The notes under the pieces were generated by a model. The model saw only the letters and a program-made list of their open reading frames with translations, searched no databases and was not told the DNA's origin. The position numbers were made by a program, and so were the translations under genes. From positions 248,001 to 312,000 of the forward strand of contig JAGTQZ010000004.1 of assembly GCA_018396705.1 (NCBI GenBank): a stretch of DNA of 64,000 nt, read 5' to 3'. This document shows, piece after piece, positions 8,337 to 16,797 of this stretch. Positions within the stretch are counted from its first letter, which is position 1. Every line of letters starts with the position of its first letter. The stretch is from Candidatus Bathyarchaeota archaeon. GTDB taxonomy: Archaea; Thermoproteota; Bathyarchaeia; Bathyarchaeales; Bathycorpusculaceae.

Positions 8337-11300
8337 ATGGTGAATGAAAAGGTTGGTGCAGTTCTTGTTGTCGGCGGCGGCGTAGCTGGGATACAAGCTG
8401 CTCTGGACTTAGCTGATTCAGGCTTTAAAGTGTACATGGTGGATCAGTCGCCGAGCATTGGTGGCGTTATGGCTCAGCTTGACAAAACTTTTCCGACAAA
8501 TGATTGTTCCATGTGTATTTTGGCGCCTAAGCTTGTGGCTGCTGGAAGGCACCCTAACATTTCGCTTATTACGAACAGCGAAGTACTTGGCTTAAGAGGT
8601 GAAGCTGGAAATTTCGAAGTAAAAATTCGAAAGAGAAGCCGCTACATAAATGAGAATAAATGCAACGGCTGCGGACTATGCGCACAAAAATGTCCGGTTG
8701 AAGCCATAGACACCTACAACAAGGGATTAACGGACAGAAGCGCCGTCTATGTTGAATTTCCACAAGCGGTTCCACTACGATATAAGATAGACCGCGAAAA
8801 ATGCATAGGCTGCAGAACATGCCAAGAGGTTTGTAAGGCAAATGCCGTCGAATACGACCAAAAGGACAGCGAAATAACCCTGAAAGTCGGCGCAGTGATC
8901 TTGGCGCCAGGCTTTGAACCCTTCGACGCAAGACTCAAAAGCGAGTATGGTTATGGCAGGTATGCAAACGTCGTCACAAGCATAGAGTTTGAACGCATAC
9001 TGAGTGCTTCCGGTCCTTATGGCGGAATTGTTTTAAGGCCCTCGGATGGCGAGATTCCGCGTAGACTTGCCTTCGTCCAGTGTGTGGGTTCTCGTGATGC
9101 CCAGCTTGGAAACCTTTATTGTTCGGCTGCTTGCTGCATGTACAGCATTAAGGAGGCAATAATAGCTAAAGAACATGTTCCAACAAAGTTAGACTGTACA
9201 ATATTCTATATGGACATAAGGGCTTACGGCAAGGAATTTGACGCTTATTATAAGCGCGCTCAAGAGGAGTATGGCATACGCTTTGTGCGTTCGAGGGTTG
9301 CAAGCATAACCGAGGATCCTGCAACAGGAAACCTATTCGTCCACTATGTAGGCGAGGATGAAACTCCGAGGATTGAAGAATTCGACATGATTGTGCTTTC
9401 CACGGGAATGCAGTCTCCCAAAAACGTGGAGAAATTGGCTGAAGCTTTGGGAATAAAACTTAACAAGTACCGGTTCTGTGAAACAAACACATTTACCCCA
9501 TTGGAAACTTCAAAGCCCGGGGTTTTCGTTTGCGGAGCTTTCAGCTCACCCAAAGACATTCCGGAAAGCGTTGCCCAAGCAAGCGGCGCAGCGGCAAAAG
9601 CCATGGCGATAATCGCTACGGAAAGGGGCAAGCTTGTCGCCGTTAAGGAGTATCCTCCTGAACGGGACGTGAGCCAAGAAGAACCACGCATAGGCGTTTT
9701 TATTTGCCACTGCGGCATAAACATCGGCGGCATAGTTCGGGTTCCAGAGGTTGTGGAATACGCTAAAACTCTTCCAAATGTTGTCTATGCTGAAGACAAC
9801 CTTTACACCTGCTCGGATGACACCCAAAAGCGGATCAAGGAGAAGATTAAGGAGTACAACCTGAACCGTGTTGTGGTAGCTTCATGCACGCCCAGAACAC
9901 ATGAGCCGCTTTTCCGCGAAACTGTCCGCGAGGCAGGCTTAAATCCATATCTATTCGAGATGGCTAACATCCGGGACCAGTGCAGCTGGGTGCACATGCA
10001 TGAGCCAGACAAGGCGACGGAGAAAGCCAAAGACCTTGTCCGCTCGGTTGTTGCTAAGGCTAGACTACTTAAGCCTCTGAAGAACCCTACGGTAAACGTT
10101 ACACCGGTAGCTCTTGTTATAGGTGGCGGCGTAGCCGGAATGACTGCAGCATTGGAGTTGGCAAATCAAGGGTTTGAAATTCACCTTGTTGAACGCGAGA
10201 AAGAGCTTGGTGGACACTTGCGGAAAATCTATTACTTGTTGGAGGGTGAAGATCCGCAGGAGCACTTGCGGAGACTTGTTAGGGCTGTTATGGAAAACAA
10301 GCTTATTCACGTTTACCTAGGCGCTGAGGTTGTTGATGTAAGCGGGTTCGTAGGCAACTTCAAATCAAGGATTAGGCTAGGCAGCGGTGAAGAAAAACAG
10401 ATCGAGCACGGTGTGGTTATCGTTGCCACGGGTGCTGTTGAATACAAGCCCAAAGAATACTTGTATGGCCTGGATCCCCGCGTCTTAACCCAACATGAGT
10501 TGGAGGAGAAAATAGCCAAAGGCGAGTTTAACGCTAAAAAAGTAGTTATGATCCAATGTGTAGGCGCAAGAAACGAGGAACACCCCAACTGTGCACGGAT
10601 ATGCTGTGGACAAGCCATCAAAAACGCTTTGAAAATCAAAGAGTTAAACCCTGACGCTGAAGTTTATGTCCTCTACAAGGATGTTAGGAGCTACGGATTC
10701 AAAGAGGAGTATTACCGGGAAGCCACTGCCAAAGGCGTGCTCTTCATAAACTATTCGGATGAGAGAAAACCAAAAGTATCTAATGATGGTGGCGAACTGA
10801 AAGTTTCCTTCTATGAACCGGTGTTAAAGCAGGAAATCCAAATCGAACCGGACATTGTTGTTTTAAGTGTTGCAACCATTCCGAACCCAGATAACAAGCG
10901 CGTAGCCGAAATGCTCAAAGTACCATTGACAAAGGACGGCTTCTTCCTAGAAGCTCACATGAAACTTCGCCCAGTTGACTTCCAGACGGACGGTGTTTTC
11001 CTATGCGGAATGGCACACTCACCAAAATATATTGAAGAAAGCATTTCTCAAGCGTGTGCTGCAGCGGCACGGGCAGCTACCATATTGTCAAAGAAAGCTC
11101 TTGAAATGGAAGGAATCGTGGCAAATGTGAATGAAGATTTATGTAGTGGATGTAGAATCTGTGAATTTCTATGTCCCTACGGAGCGATTGAAATGCTAGA
11201 AAAGGAAGAAAAGGTAGTCGCACACGTGATTGAAGCTCTTTGTAAGGGCTGCGGCGCATGTGGCACCGCGTGCCCAACAAAGGCAATAGTTCTCGGTCAC

Positions 11301-11369
11301 TTTACAACGGAGGAAATCCTCGCCCAGGTTAGGGCAGTCCTGCGAGAGGTGGAGGTGGCGGCTAAATGA
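8337..11369 (+). CDS. hdrA: Double-length HdrA (two FAD modules, four ferredoxin-type clusters)
   Basis: About 1010 residues. The N-terminal half has an FAD motif (VVGGGVAGIQAALDLA), two ferredoxin motifs (CNGCGLCAQKCP, CIGCRTCQEVCK) and the HdrA landmarks QCVGSRD and YCSAACCM. The second half starts near residue 455 with the HdrA-type N-terminal cluster region (ICHCGINIGGIV, VVASCTPRTHEPLF). It then has a second FAD motif (VIGGGVAGMTAALELA) and two more clusters (CSGCRICEFLCP, CKGCGACGTACP). HdrA performs flavin-based electron bifurcation; having two flavins makes this an unusually complex relay. ATG 8337 lies eight bases after GGAGGTG; TTG 8331 fits less well. The stop overlaps mvhD by four bases. 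Confidence 0.95.
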   Translation: MVNEKVGAVLVVGGGVAGIQAALDLADSGFKVYMVDQSPSIGGVMAQLDKTFPTNDCSMCILAPKLVAAGRHPNISLITNSEVLGLRGEAGNFEVKIRKRSRYINENKCNGCGLCAQKCPVEAIDTYNKGLTDRSAVYVEFPQAVPLRYKIDREKCIGCRTCQEVCKANAVEYDQKDSEITLKVGAVILAPGFEPFDARLKSEYGYGRYANVVTSIEFERILSASGPYGGIVLRPSDGEIPRRLAFVQCVGSRDAQLGNLYCSAACCMYSIKEAIIAKEHVPTKLDCTIFYMDIRAYGKEFDAYYKRAQEEYGIRFVRSRVASITEDPATGNLFVHYVGEDETPRIEEFDMIVLSTGMQSPKNVEKLAEALGIKLNKYRFCETNTFTPLETSKPGVFVCGAFSSPKDIPESVAQASGAAAKAMAIIATERGKLVAVKEYPPERDVSQEEPRIGVFICHCGINIGGIVRVPEVVEYAKTLPNVVYAEDNLYTCSDDTQKRIKEKIKEYNLNRVVVASCTPRTHEPLFRETVREAGLNPYLFEMANIRDQCSWVHMHEPDKATEKAKDLVRSVVAKARLLKPLKNPTVNVTPVALVIGGGVAGMTAALELANQGFEIHLVEREKELGGHLRKIYYLLEGEDPQEHLRRLVRAVMENKLIHVYLGAEVVDVSGFVGNFKSRIRLGSGEEKQIEHGVVIVATGAVEYKPKEYLYGLDPRVLTQHELEEKIAKGEFNAKKVVMIQCVGARNEEHPNCARICCGQAIKNALKIKELNPDAEVYVLYKDVRSYGFKEEYYREATAKGVLFINYSDERKPKVSNDGGELKVSFYEPVLKQEIQIEPDIVVLSVATIPNPDNKRVAEMLKVPLTKDGFFLEAHMKLRPVDFQTDGVFLCGMAHSPKYIEESISQACAAAARAATILSKKALEMEGIVANVNEDLCSGCRICEFLCPYGAIEMLEKEEKVVAHVIEALCKGCGACGTACPTKAIVLGHFTTEEILAQVRAVLREVEVAAK

Positions 11370-11803
11370 GCGAAGTCCAAAAGGATTTCGAACCGAAAAT
11401 TGTCGGTTTCCTCTGCAACTGGTGTTCTTATGCAGGCGCGGACCTAGCTGGCGTAAGTCGAATTCAGTATCCTCCGAACATCCGTATTATCCGTGTCATG
11501 TGCAGCGGTAGAGTCGATCCAGCGTTTATCCTTGAAGCCTTAAAAAACGGCGCCGATGGTGTTCTGGTGGCTGGTTGCCACCTACCGTCCGATTGTCACT
11601 ATCTTAGTGGTAATTTTAAGGCTTTGCGAAGGGTAACGCTATTAAAGAAGGTGCTTAAAGATTTTGGGATAGAACCCGAACGTGTGCGGTTGGAGTGGGT
11701 CTCCGCTAGTGAGGGAGACAAATTCGCGGCCGTAGTTCGGGACATGGTTGAACAAATCAAGAAGCTTGGTCCAAACCCGTTGAAAATGGAGGCGAAGAAA
11801 TGA
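11366..11803 (+). CDS. mvhD: Mvh hydrogenase delta subunit
   Basis: A 145-residue free-standing MvhD with the expected cysteines (FLCNWC, RVMCSGRVDP, AGCHLPSDCHY). In methanogens MvhD holds a [2Fe-2S] cluster and carries electrons from hydrogenase MvhAG to HdrA. It overlaps both neighbours by four bases (ATGA), which implies coupled translation within the hdrA-mvhD-hdrC-hdrB-mvhG-mvhA series. Compared with the fusion at 7585 it lacks the HTH extension. Confidence 0.95.
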   Translation: MSEVQKDFEPKIVGFLCNWCSYAGADLAGVSRIQYPPNIRIIRVMCSGRVDPAFILEALKNGADGVLVAGCHLPSDCHYLSGNFKALRRVTLLKKVLKDFGIEPERVRLEWVSASEGDKFAAVVRDMVEQIKKLGPNPLKMEAKK

Positions 11804-12366
11804 GCGAAAAAAGTGTGGTTCGCGAATATACACCACCAGTGATTAAAGCTGAAGAGCTTGATCCCAAATTCAAGTATAAAATGAGCAGGATGCATGGCGC
11901 AGAAAAAATTATGGCGTGTTTCCAGTGTGGCACGTGCACAGCTGACTGCCCCATTGCCAGATTCAGTGAATTTTATCGGCCGCGTCGCATAGCCCGCATG
12001 GTTCAGCTAGGCTTGAAGGATAGGCTTCTGTTAGATAAGGCTTTGTGGCTTTGCTCCTCATGCTTCACATGTGTAGATCATTGCCCTCAAGGCGTGGAAA
12101 TAGCTGGCATAGTTCGCGTTCTACGGAATATGGCAGTAGCAGAAAAGAATATTCTGCCACTTGTTTATAAGGAGTTGGCAACGAATTTGATGAAGAGCGG
12201 CTTTGTCTATGAAATTCCAGAATCAAGACTTCAAAAGCGTGTTGAGCAGGGATTGCCGCCGTTGCCCAAGCCTAACGTAAGCGAGGTTATGAAAATTTTC
12301 GAGGTTACTGGTTCCGCAAGCTTGATTGAAAAGGTTCAAACCATTGCAAGGGTGGAGAGTAAATGA
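11800..12366 (+). CDS. hdrC: Heterodisulfide reductase subunit C (second copy)
   Basis: A 188-residue HdrC with two [4Fe-4S] motifs, CFQCGTCTADCP near residue 46 and CSSCFTCVDHCP near residue 87. It has a longer N-terminal extension than the copy at 1599. It should link the double HdrA to the HdrB encoded next. Both ends overlap neighbouring genes by four bases. Confidence 0.95.
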   Translation: MSEKSVVREYTPPVIKAEELDPKFKYKMSRMHGAEKIMACFQCGTCTADCPIARFSEFYRPRRIARMVQLGLKDRLLLDKALWLCSSCFTCVDHCPQGVEIAGIVRVLRNMAVAEKNILPLVYKELATNLMKSGFVYEIPESRLQKRVEQGLPPLPKPNVSEVMKIFEVTGSASLIEKVQTIARVESK

Positions 12367-13241
12367 GCAACCCCAAATATTTGCTGTTTCCGGGTTGTGT
12401 GATCCCGTATAGGCTTTCAAGCTACGAGATTTCAGCAAGAAAAGTGCTTGCAAAACTTGGCGTTGAAATTGTGGAGATGCCCGAATACAACTGTTGCGGC
12501 TATCCCATGGATGTTATAAACCATGATTTAATGTTGACTTTGGCTGCGAGAAACCTTTGCATAGCTGAGAAAGCAGGCTTACCGATAATGACGCTTTGCA
12601 ATGGCTGCTTCTGTAGTCTAAACGAAACCAACAAACTATTGAAGGAGGACAAGAAGCTTCGGGAAAAAATTAACGGATACTTGAAAGAAATAGGTATGGA
12701 ATTTAAAGGCACAACTGAGGTTAAGCATATACTCTACGTGCTTTCTGAGGACGTTGGTTTCGAGAAAATAAAGAATTCTGTCGTTAAACCCTTAACTGGT
12801 ATTCGTGTAGCCCAGCACAGTGGATGCCACGTTTTAAGACCCCGCAGATATGTAGGGCGAGACGACCCTGAAAATCCAACAACTCTCAAAGAGCTGATTA
12901 GACTGACTGGGGCTGAATGCTTAGACTATATGGATGAAACTGAATGCTGTGGAAACCCGGTTATAGGCGTTAACGAAGACGTACCTTTCCAGATGGCTAA
13001 GGAGAAGCTTGAACATGTACGGGCGGTTGGTGCCCAAGCGCTTATAACTATCTGCCCCTTCTGCCACATCATGTTCGACCTAAACCAGCCCAGAATTGAA
13101 AGAGCCTTTAACGAAAAATTCAATCTGCCAGTCCTCCATTACCCGCAGCTTCTAGGGTTAGCCATGGGCTTTTCGCCGGATGAGCTAGCCCTAGGCGAGC
13201 TTAGAGTCAAGCCTACCGAATTGTTAGGCTTAATCAAGTAG
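12363..13241 (+). CDS. hdrB: Heterodisulfide reductase subunit B (second copy)
   Basis: A 292-residue HdrB with both CCG domains complete: FPGCV with YNCCGYP and LCNGC in the first, and SGCH, ECCGNP and CPFC in the second. These should bind two non-cubane clusters for disulfide reduction. It is closely similar in layout to the copy at 2102, and both include the EFKGTxEVKH segment, so the two sets are probably a within-lineage duplication. The gene is followed nine bases later by mvhG. Confidence 0.95.
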   Translation: MSNPKYLLFPGCVIPYRLSSYEISARKVLAKLGVEIVEMPEYNCCGYPMDVINHDLMLTLAARNLCIAEKAGLPIMTLCNGCFCSLNETNKLLKEDKKLREKINGYLKEIGMEFKGTTEVKHILYVLSEDVGFEKIKNSVVKPLTGIRVAQHSGCHVLRPRRYVGRDDPENPTTLKELIRLTGAECLDYMDETECCGNPVIGVNEDVPFQMAKEKLEHVRAVGAQALITICPFCHIMFDLNQPRIERAFNEKFNLPVLHYPQLLGLAMGFSPDELALGELRVKPTELLGLIK

Positions 13242-13250
13242 GTGAGAGAT

Positions 13251-14234
13251 ATGGCAAAACAGAAGTTAAAGTTCGCCTTTTACTGGGCGGCAAGCTGTGG
13301 TGGATGTGAAATCGCTGTTCTAGACATAAACGAGAAAATCTTGGACGTGGTGCAAATTGCCGATATAGTATTCTGGCCTGTTGCCATAGACATCAAATAT
13401 AAGGATGTGGAAAGTATGCCCGACAAGTACATTGACGTGTGCTTCTTTAACGGTGGAATCCGTAACAGCGAACAAGAACACATGGCAAAGCTTCTTAGAC
13501 AAAAATCAAAGATTCTAGTTGCCTATGGCGCATGTGCTCACCTCGGTGGCGTGCCTGGGCTGGCCAACCTCCATAATAAGAAGGAAATCTTCGAAAAAGT
13601 CTATACTCAAACCTTTTCAACGCATAATCCAAATGGGGTTTTTCCCCAGCCTAAAGTGCAAGTGAAAGAAGGTGTGCTGGAAATCCCAGAGTTTTACGAC
13701 ACTGTGCGAACTCTTGACCAGACGGTGAACGTTGACTATTATGTTCCAGGTTGTCCCCCAGCAGTTGAACGAACAATATTCGCATTGGAAGCTATAGCCA
13801 AAGGAGACCTGCCGCCTAAAGGCTCGGTACTAGCACCGTTAAAGTCTGTGTGCGATGATTGCCCCAAAAAGAAGGAAAATAAGAAAATCTCACGTATATA
13901 CCGCGTCTACGAAAAGATTCCGGATCCGGAAAGATGCCTATTGGAACAGGGAATAATTTGCATGGGACCTGCTACAAGAGGTGGATGTGGCGCCAGATGC
14001 TTGAAGGCTGATATGCCTTGCACTGGTTGCGGTGGGCCTTGTCCAAACGCTCCGGAGCAAGGTGCTGCCATGATTAGCGCTTTAGCGTCCATTCTTGGCC
14101 TAGAAGAGGAGAAGGAGAAGTACACAGAGGAAGAGGTTGAAAAGCTGATTGACCAGATAAAAGATCCCGTTGGAACCTTCTACATGTATGCTTTACCAGC
14201 CTCAATTTTGAGGAGGAAGGTGATCCGCGAATGA
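13251..14234 (+). CDS. mvhG: [NiFe] hydrogenase small subunit, Mvh type
   Basis: About 327 residues. The proximal-cluster motif SCGGCEIAVLD is near residue 14, followed by PGCPP near 170. A C-terminal Cys-rich region (CDDCPKK, then CGARC, CTGCGGPCPNAP) would bind the remaining clusters. Group 3c small subunits pass electrons from the NiFe site to MvhD. No Tat signal is present, so the enzyme is cytoplasmic. ATG 13251 is chosen because GGTGAG at 13241-13246 is a good Shine-Dalgarno for it; a GTG at 13242 would overlap that site. The stop overlaps mvhA by four bases. Confidence 0.94.
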   Translation: MAKQKLKFAFYWAASCGGCEIAVLDINEKILDVVQIADIVFWPVAIDIKYKDVESMPDKYIDVCFFNGGIRNSEQEHMAKLLRQKSKILVAYGACAHLGGVPGLANLHNKKEIFEKVYTQTFSTHNPNGVFPQPKVQVKEGVLEIPEFYDTVRTLDQTVNVDYYVPGCPPAVERTIFALEAIAKGDLPPKGSVLAPLKSVCDDCPKKKENKKISRIYRVYEKIPDPERCLLEQGIICMGPATRGGCGARCLKADMPCTGCGGPCPNAPEQGAAMISALASILGLEEEKEKYTEEEVEKLIDQIKDPVGTFYMYALPASILRRKVIRE

Positions 14235-15685
14235 AGGAAATTATCATAGACCCAATCACGAGACTTGAAGGTCATGGCAAAATAGCCATATTCCTAAACG
14301 ATGCGGGCGAAGTTGAAAACGCCTATTTGCAGATTCCAGAGCTCCGCGGCTTCGAAAAGTTCTGCATTGGACGCAAAGCCGAAGATTTGCCTATCATAAC
14401 GCCACGTATATGCGGTGTGTGTCCTGTTGCACACCACATGGCTAGCGCCAAAGCATTGGATGCTGCTTTCAATGTTGAACCACCTTCCGCTGCCAAGAAA
14501 CTAAGGGAACTCATGTATTGTGGCTACTATATTTATGACCACACTTTGCACTTCTATTATCTAGGTGGACCAGACTTCGTTGTCGGACCGGATGCACCAC
14601 CAGAGAAACGCAACATTTTAGGCGTTATTGAGAAGGCTGGATTAGAGATTGCTAAAGAAGTTATTAAGCATAGGGCTTACGGCCAACGGATAACTGAACT
14701 CATTGGTGGAAAGGCAACACACCCTGTCTGCGGACTGCCGGGTGGGGTTTCTAAACCTCTAAACGAAGAGAATAGACAAGAAATTGAGAAGATGGTGAAA
14801 TCCTCTATCGAGTTTGCAAAGCTTTCGTTGAAACTTCTCCATAATATTGTCTTGGAAAACAGCAAATACGTGGAGTTGATTAAAAGCGACGTTTACGCGC
14901 TGCGCACCTATTACATGGGCTTGGTGGACGAACACAACAAGGTGAACTTTTACGACGGTAAAATCCGCGTCGTAGATCCCAACGGCAAAGAGTTCGTGAA
15001 GTTTGAGGCTAAAAACTATTTAGAGCATATTGTTGAGCATGTGGAGCCATGGACTTATGTGAAGCTTCCATACCTTAAGAAGGTTGGATGGAAAGGCTTT
15101 GTGGACGGACCTGAAAGTGGCATCTACCGTGTCGGCCCCCTTGGAAGACTCAATGCTGCAGACGGCATGGCAACACCCCTAGCCCAAGCAGAATATGAAC
15201 GAATGTACAAGACTTTGGGCGGCAAGCCAGTGCACTCCACTCTGGCTTATCACTGGGCTAGGCTTATTGAGCTTCTGTACGCAGCTGAGAGGGCTTTAGA
15301 GCTTGTTAAGGATCCAGAGATTACAAGTGCTAATGTGAGGAGCAAGCCTGGCAAACCCGGCGAGGGCGTTGGCGTGGTGGAAGCATGCAGGGGCACTTTG
15401 ATTCACCACTATGTTTTGGACGAGAATGCGCTGGTTAAGGACGTCAACTTGATTGTGGCCACAGTTAACAATGCACCCTCAATTAATATGTCTGTGCGGA
15501 ATGCTGCCAAGGGTTTGATTCACGGAGGTAAAGTTGACCAAGGCTTGCTTAACATGGTGGAGATGGCTTTTAGGGCTTACGATCCATGTTTCGGTTGCGC
15601 AACCCACTTCGCTTTTGGACAAATGCCACTAACCATAGAAATCTACGACAGAGAAGGAAAGCTCATCAAAAAAGTGCAAAGATAA
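14231..15685 (+). CDS. mvhA: [NiFe] hydrogenase large subunit, Mvh type
   Basis: A 484-residue large subunit. The nickel ligands are in the L1 motif RICGVCPVAHH (near residue 60) and the L2 motif DPCFGCATH near residue 450. About 25 residues follow the L2 histidine, consistent with a C-terminal peptide removed after metal insertion. A maturation protease gene lies just downstream. The role is H2 oxidation or evolution in the soluble Mvh-Hdr complex. Confidence 0.95.
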   Translation: MKEIIIDPITRLEGHGKIAIFLNDAGEVENAYLQIPELRGFEKFCIGRKAEDLPIITPRICGVCPVAHHMASAKALDAAFNVEPPSAAKKLRELMYCGYYIYDHTLHFYYLGGPDFVVGPDAPPEKRNILGVIEKAGLEIAKEVIKHRAYGQRITELIGGKATHPVCGLPGGVSKPLNEENRQEIEKMVKSSIEFAKLSLKLLHNIVLENSKYVELIKSDVYALRTYYMGLVDEHNKVNFYDGKIRVVDPNGKEFVKFEAKNYLEHIVEHVEPWTYVKLPYLKKVGWKGFVDGPESGIYRVGPLGRLNAADGMATPLAQAEYERMYKTLGGKPVHSTLAYHWARLIELLYAAERALELVKDPEITSANVRSKPGKPGEGVGVVEACRGTLIHHYVLDENALVKDVNLIVATVNNAPSINMSVRNAAKGLIHGGKVDQGLLNMVEMAFRAYDPCFGCATHFAFGQMPLTIEIYDREGKLIKKVQR

Positions 15686-15732
15686 ACACTTCATTTTCCC
15701 AGTTTCTTTCTTTTGGAGTTTGCCACTTGACA

Positions 15733-16218
15733 ATGAAATACTCAATTAAGAAAAAGTTGAAGGAATGGCTTTCAAACGCCGAAAAAGTTGTTGTAGCAGG
15801 TGTTGGAAATCCTATTCGTATGGACGATTTTATCGGAGTGAAAATTGTTCGCGATCTTTATGGAAGGGTCTCCAAAGAAGTTCTTTTGATCGAGTGTGAA
15901 ACCGTTCCGGAGAGTTATATCCAGCAAATAGTGGACTTTAATCCAACTCATATCTTGCTTATAGACGCCGCTGTTATGGGTTTGAAGCCTGGCGAATGTC
16001 GCCTCGTTAGACCGGAACATCTTAAAGTTTTTTCGGCTATTTCAACTCATGCACTTCCATTACGGGTGTTCTGCGATTATCTTGCAAAAACAACAAAAGC
16101 TAAGATAGCTCTCCTTCTAATAGAACCAAAGCAAACAGACTTCGGTGAAGAACTTTCCACGGAAATTGCAACTTCAGAAGAAGAAATAGTGAACCTCTTG
16201 CTCAGCATTCTTCCCTAG
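15733..16218 (+). CDS. Hydrogenase maturation protease
   Basis: About 161 residues of the HycI/HybD/FrcD family. GVGNPIRMDDFIG near residue 20 holds the first metal-sensing acidic residue, LLIDAAVMGLKPGE the second (Asp), and STHALPL the histidine. Members cleave the C-terminal tail of the large subunit after nickel is inserted. The frame stays open upstream into mvhA, but homology begins at MKYSIKKK. A TTG at 15727 eight bases after GGAG is an alternative start. It is last in the Hdr-Mvh operon. Confidence 0.9.
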   Translation: MKYSIKKKLKEWLSNAEKVVVAGVGNPIRMDDFIGVKIVRDLYGRVSKEVLLIECETVPESYIQQIVDFNPTHILLIDAAVMGLKPGECRLVRPEHLKVFSAISTHALPLRVFCDYLAKTTKAKIALLLIEPKQTDFGEELSTEIATSEEEIVNLLLSILP

Positions 16219-16275
16219 AACTTCATTATGTATTTAAAATCCGGAAAAATAAGAATGGGTAGAGGAAGGTGATGT

Positions 16276-16785
16276 TTATGGTGTCGTCGAAGTTTTTAAT
16301 GCTTCTTGGAAGAGCTTCTTTGTGGCTGTTATTCGGGCCTTCTGGGCCAGCACGTCCGCCGTAACCAAGTCCAAAGCTTCTTCTGGACACCACTTGACAC
16401 ATTGAGGACCATCGGGCTTATCTTTGCAGAGGTCGCAGACGAAAACTACTTTCTTTTCTGGATGAAGCATGATTGCTCCATAATCACATGCTTCTATACA
16501 CCATCCGCAGCCGTTGCATTTGTCCTCATCCACCAGTATTGTGCCATTCTCCTCAGACTGAGTTAACGCGTCTCTAGGGCAAGCAGCTACACATGGCGGG
16601 TCCTCGCAAAGCCTACATGTAATAGAAACATTGACAAGCGGGTTAAGCCTAACAACCCTTATACGGGATTTTAATGGATTGAAAGCTTTCTCCTTGTTCC
16701 AAGCGCAAATGTATTCGCAGACTTGGCAGCCAACACACTTGTCCGGGTCAACTGAAACAAACTTTCTTTCATGAATCTTGACCAT
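16276..16785 (-). CDS. Polyferredoxin partner of aldehyde oxidoreductase (four cluster motifs)
   Basis: A 169-residue ferredoxin with four cysteine clusters: CVGCQVCEYIC, CRLCEDPPCVAACP, CNGCGWCIEAC and CDLCKDKPDGPQCVKWCP. This is the CooF/HycB/DmsB-like pattern with four [4Fe-4S] sites. It starts 12 bases after the AOR stop on the same strand, so it is very likely the AOR electron acceptor subunit. It is convergent with the hydrogenase maturation protease. Confidence 0.92.
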   Translation of the reverse strand: MVKIHERKFVSVDPDKCVGCQVCEYICAWNKEKAFNPLKSRIRVVRLNPLVNVSITCRLCEDPPCVAACPRDALTQSEENGTILVDEDKCNGCGWCIEACDYGAIMLHPEKKVVFVCDLCKDKPDGPQCVKWCPEEALDLVTADVLAQKARITATKKLFQEALKTSTTP

Positions 16786-16797
16786 TCATAATGCCTC

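Noticed and set aside
15586-15732. Upstream extension of the hydrogenase maturation protease
   Set aside because: The extension lies in the 3' end of mvhA in another frame and has no family similarity.
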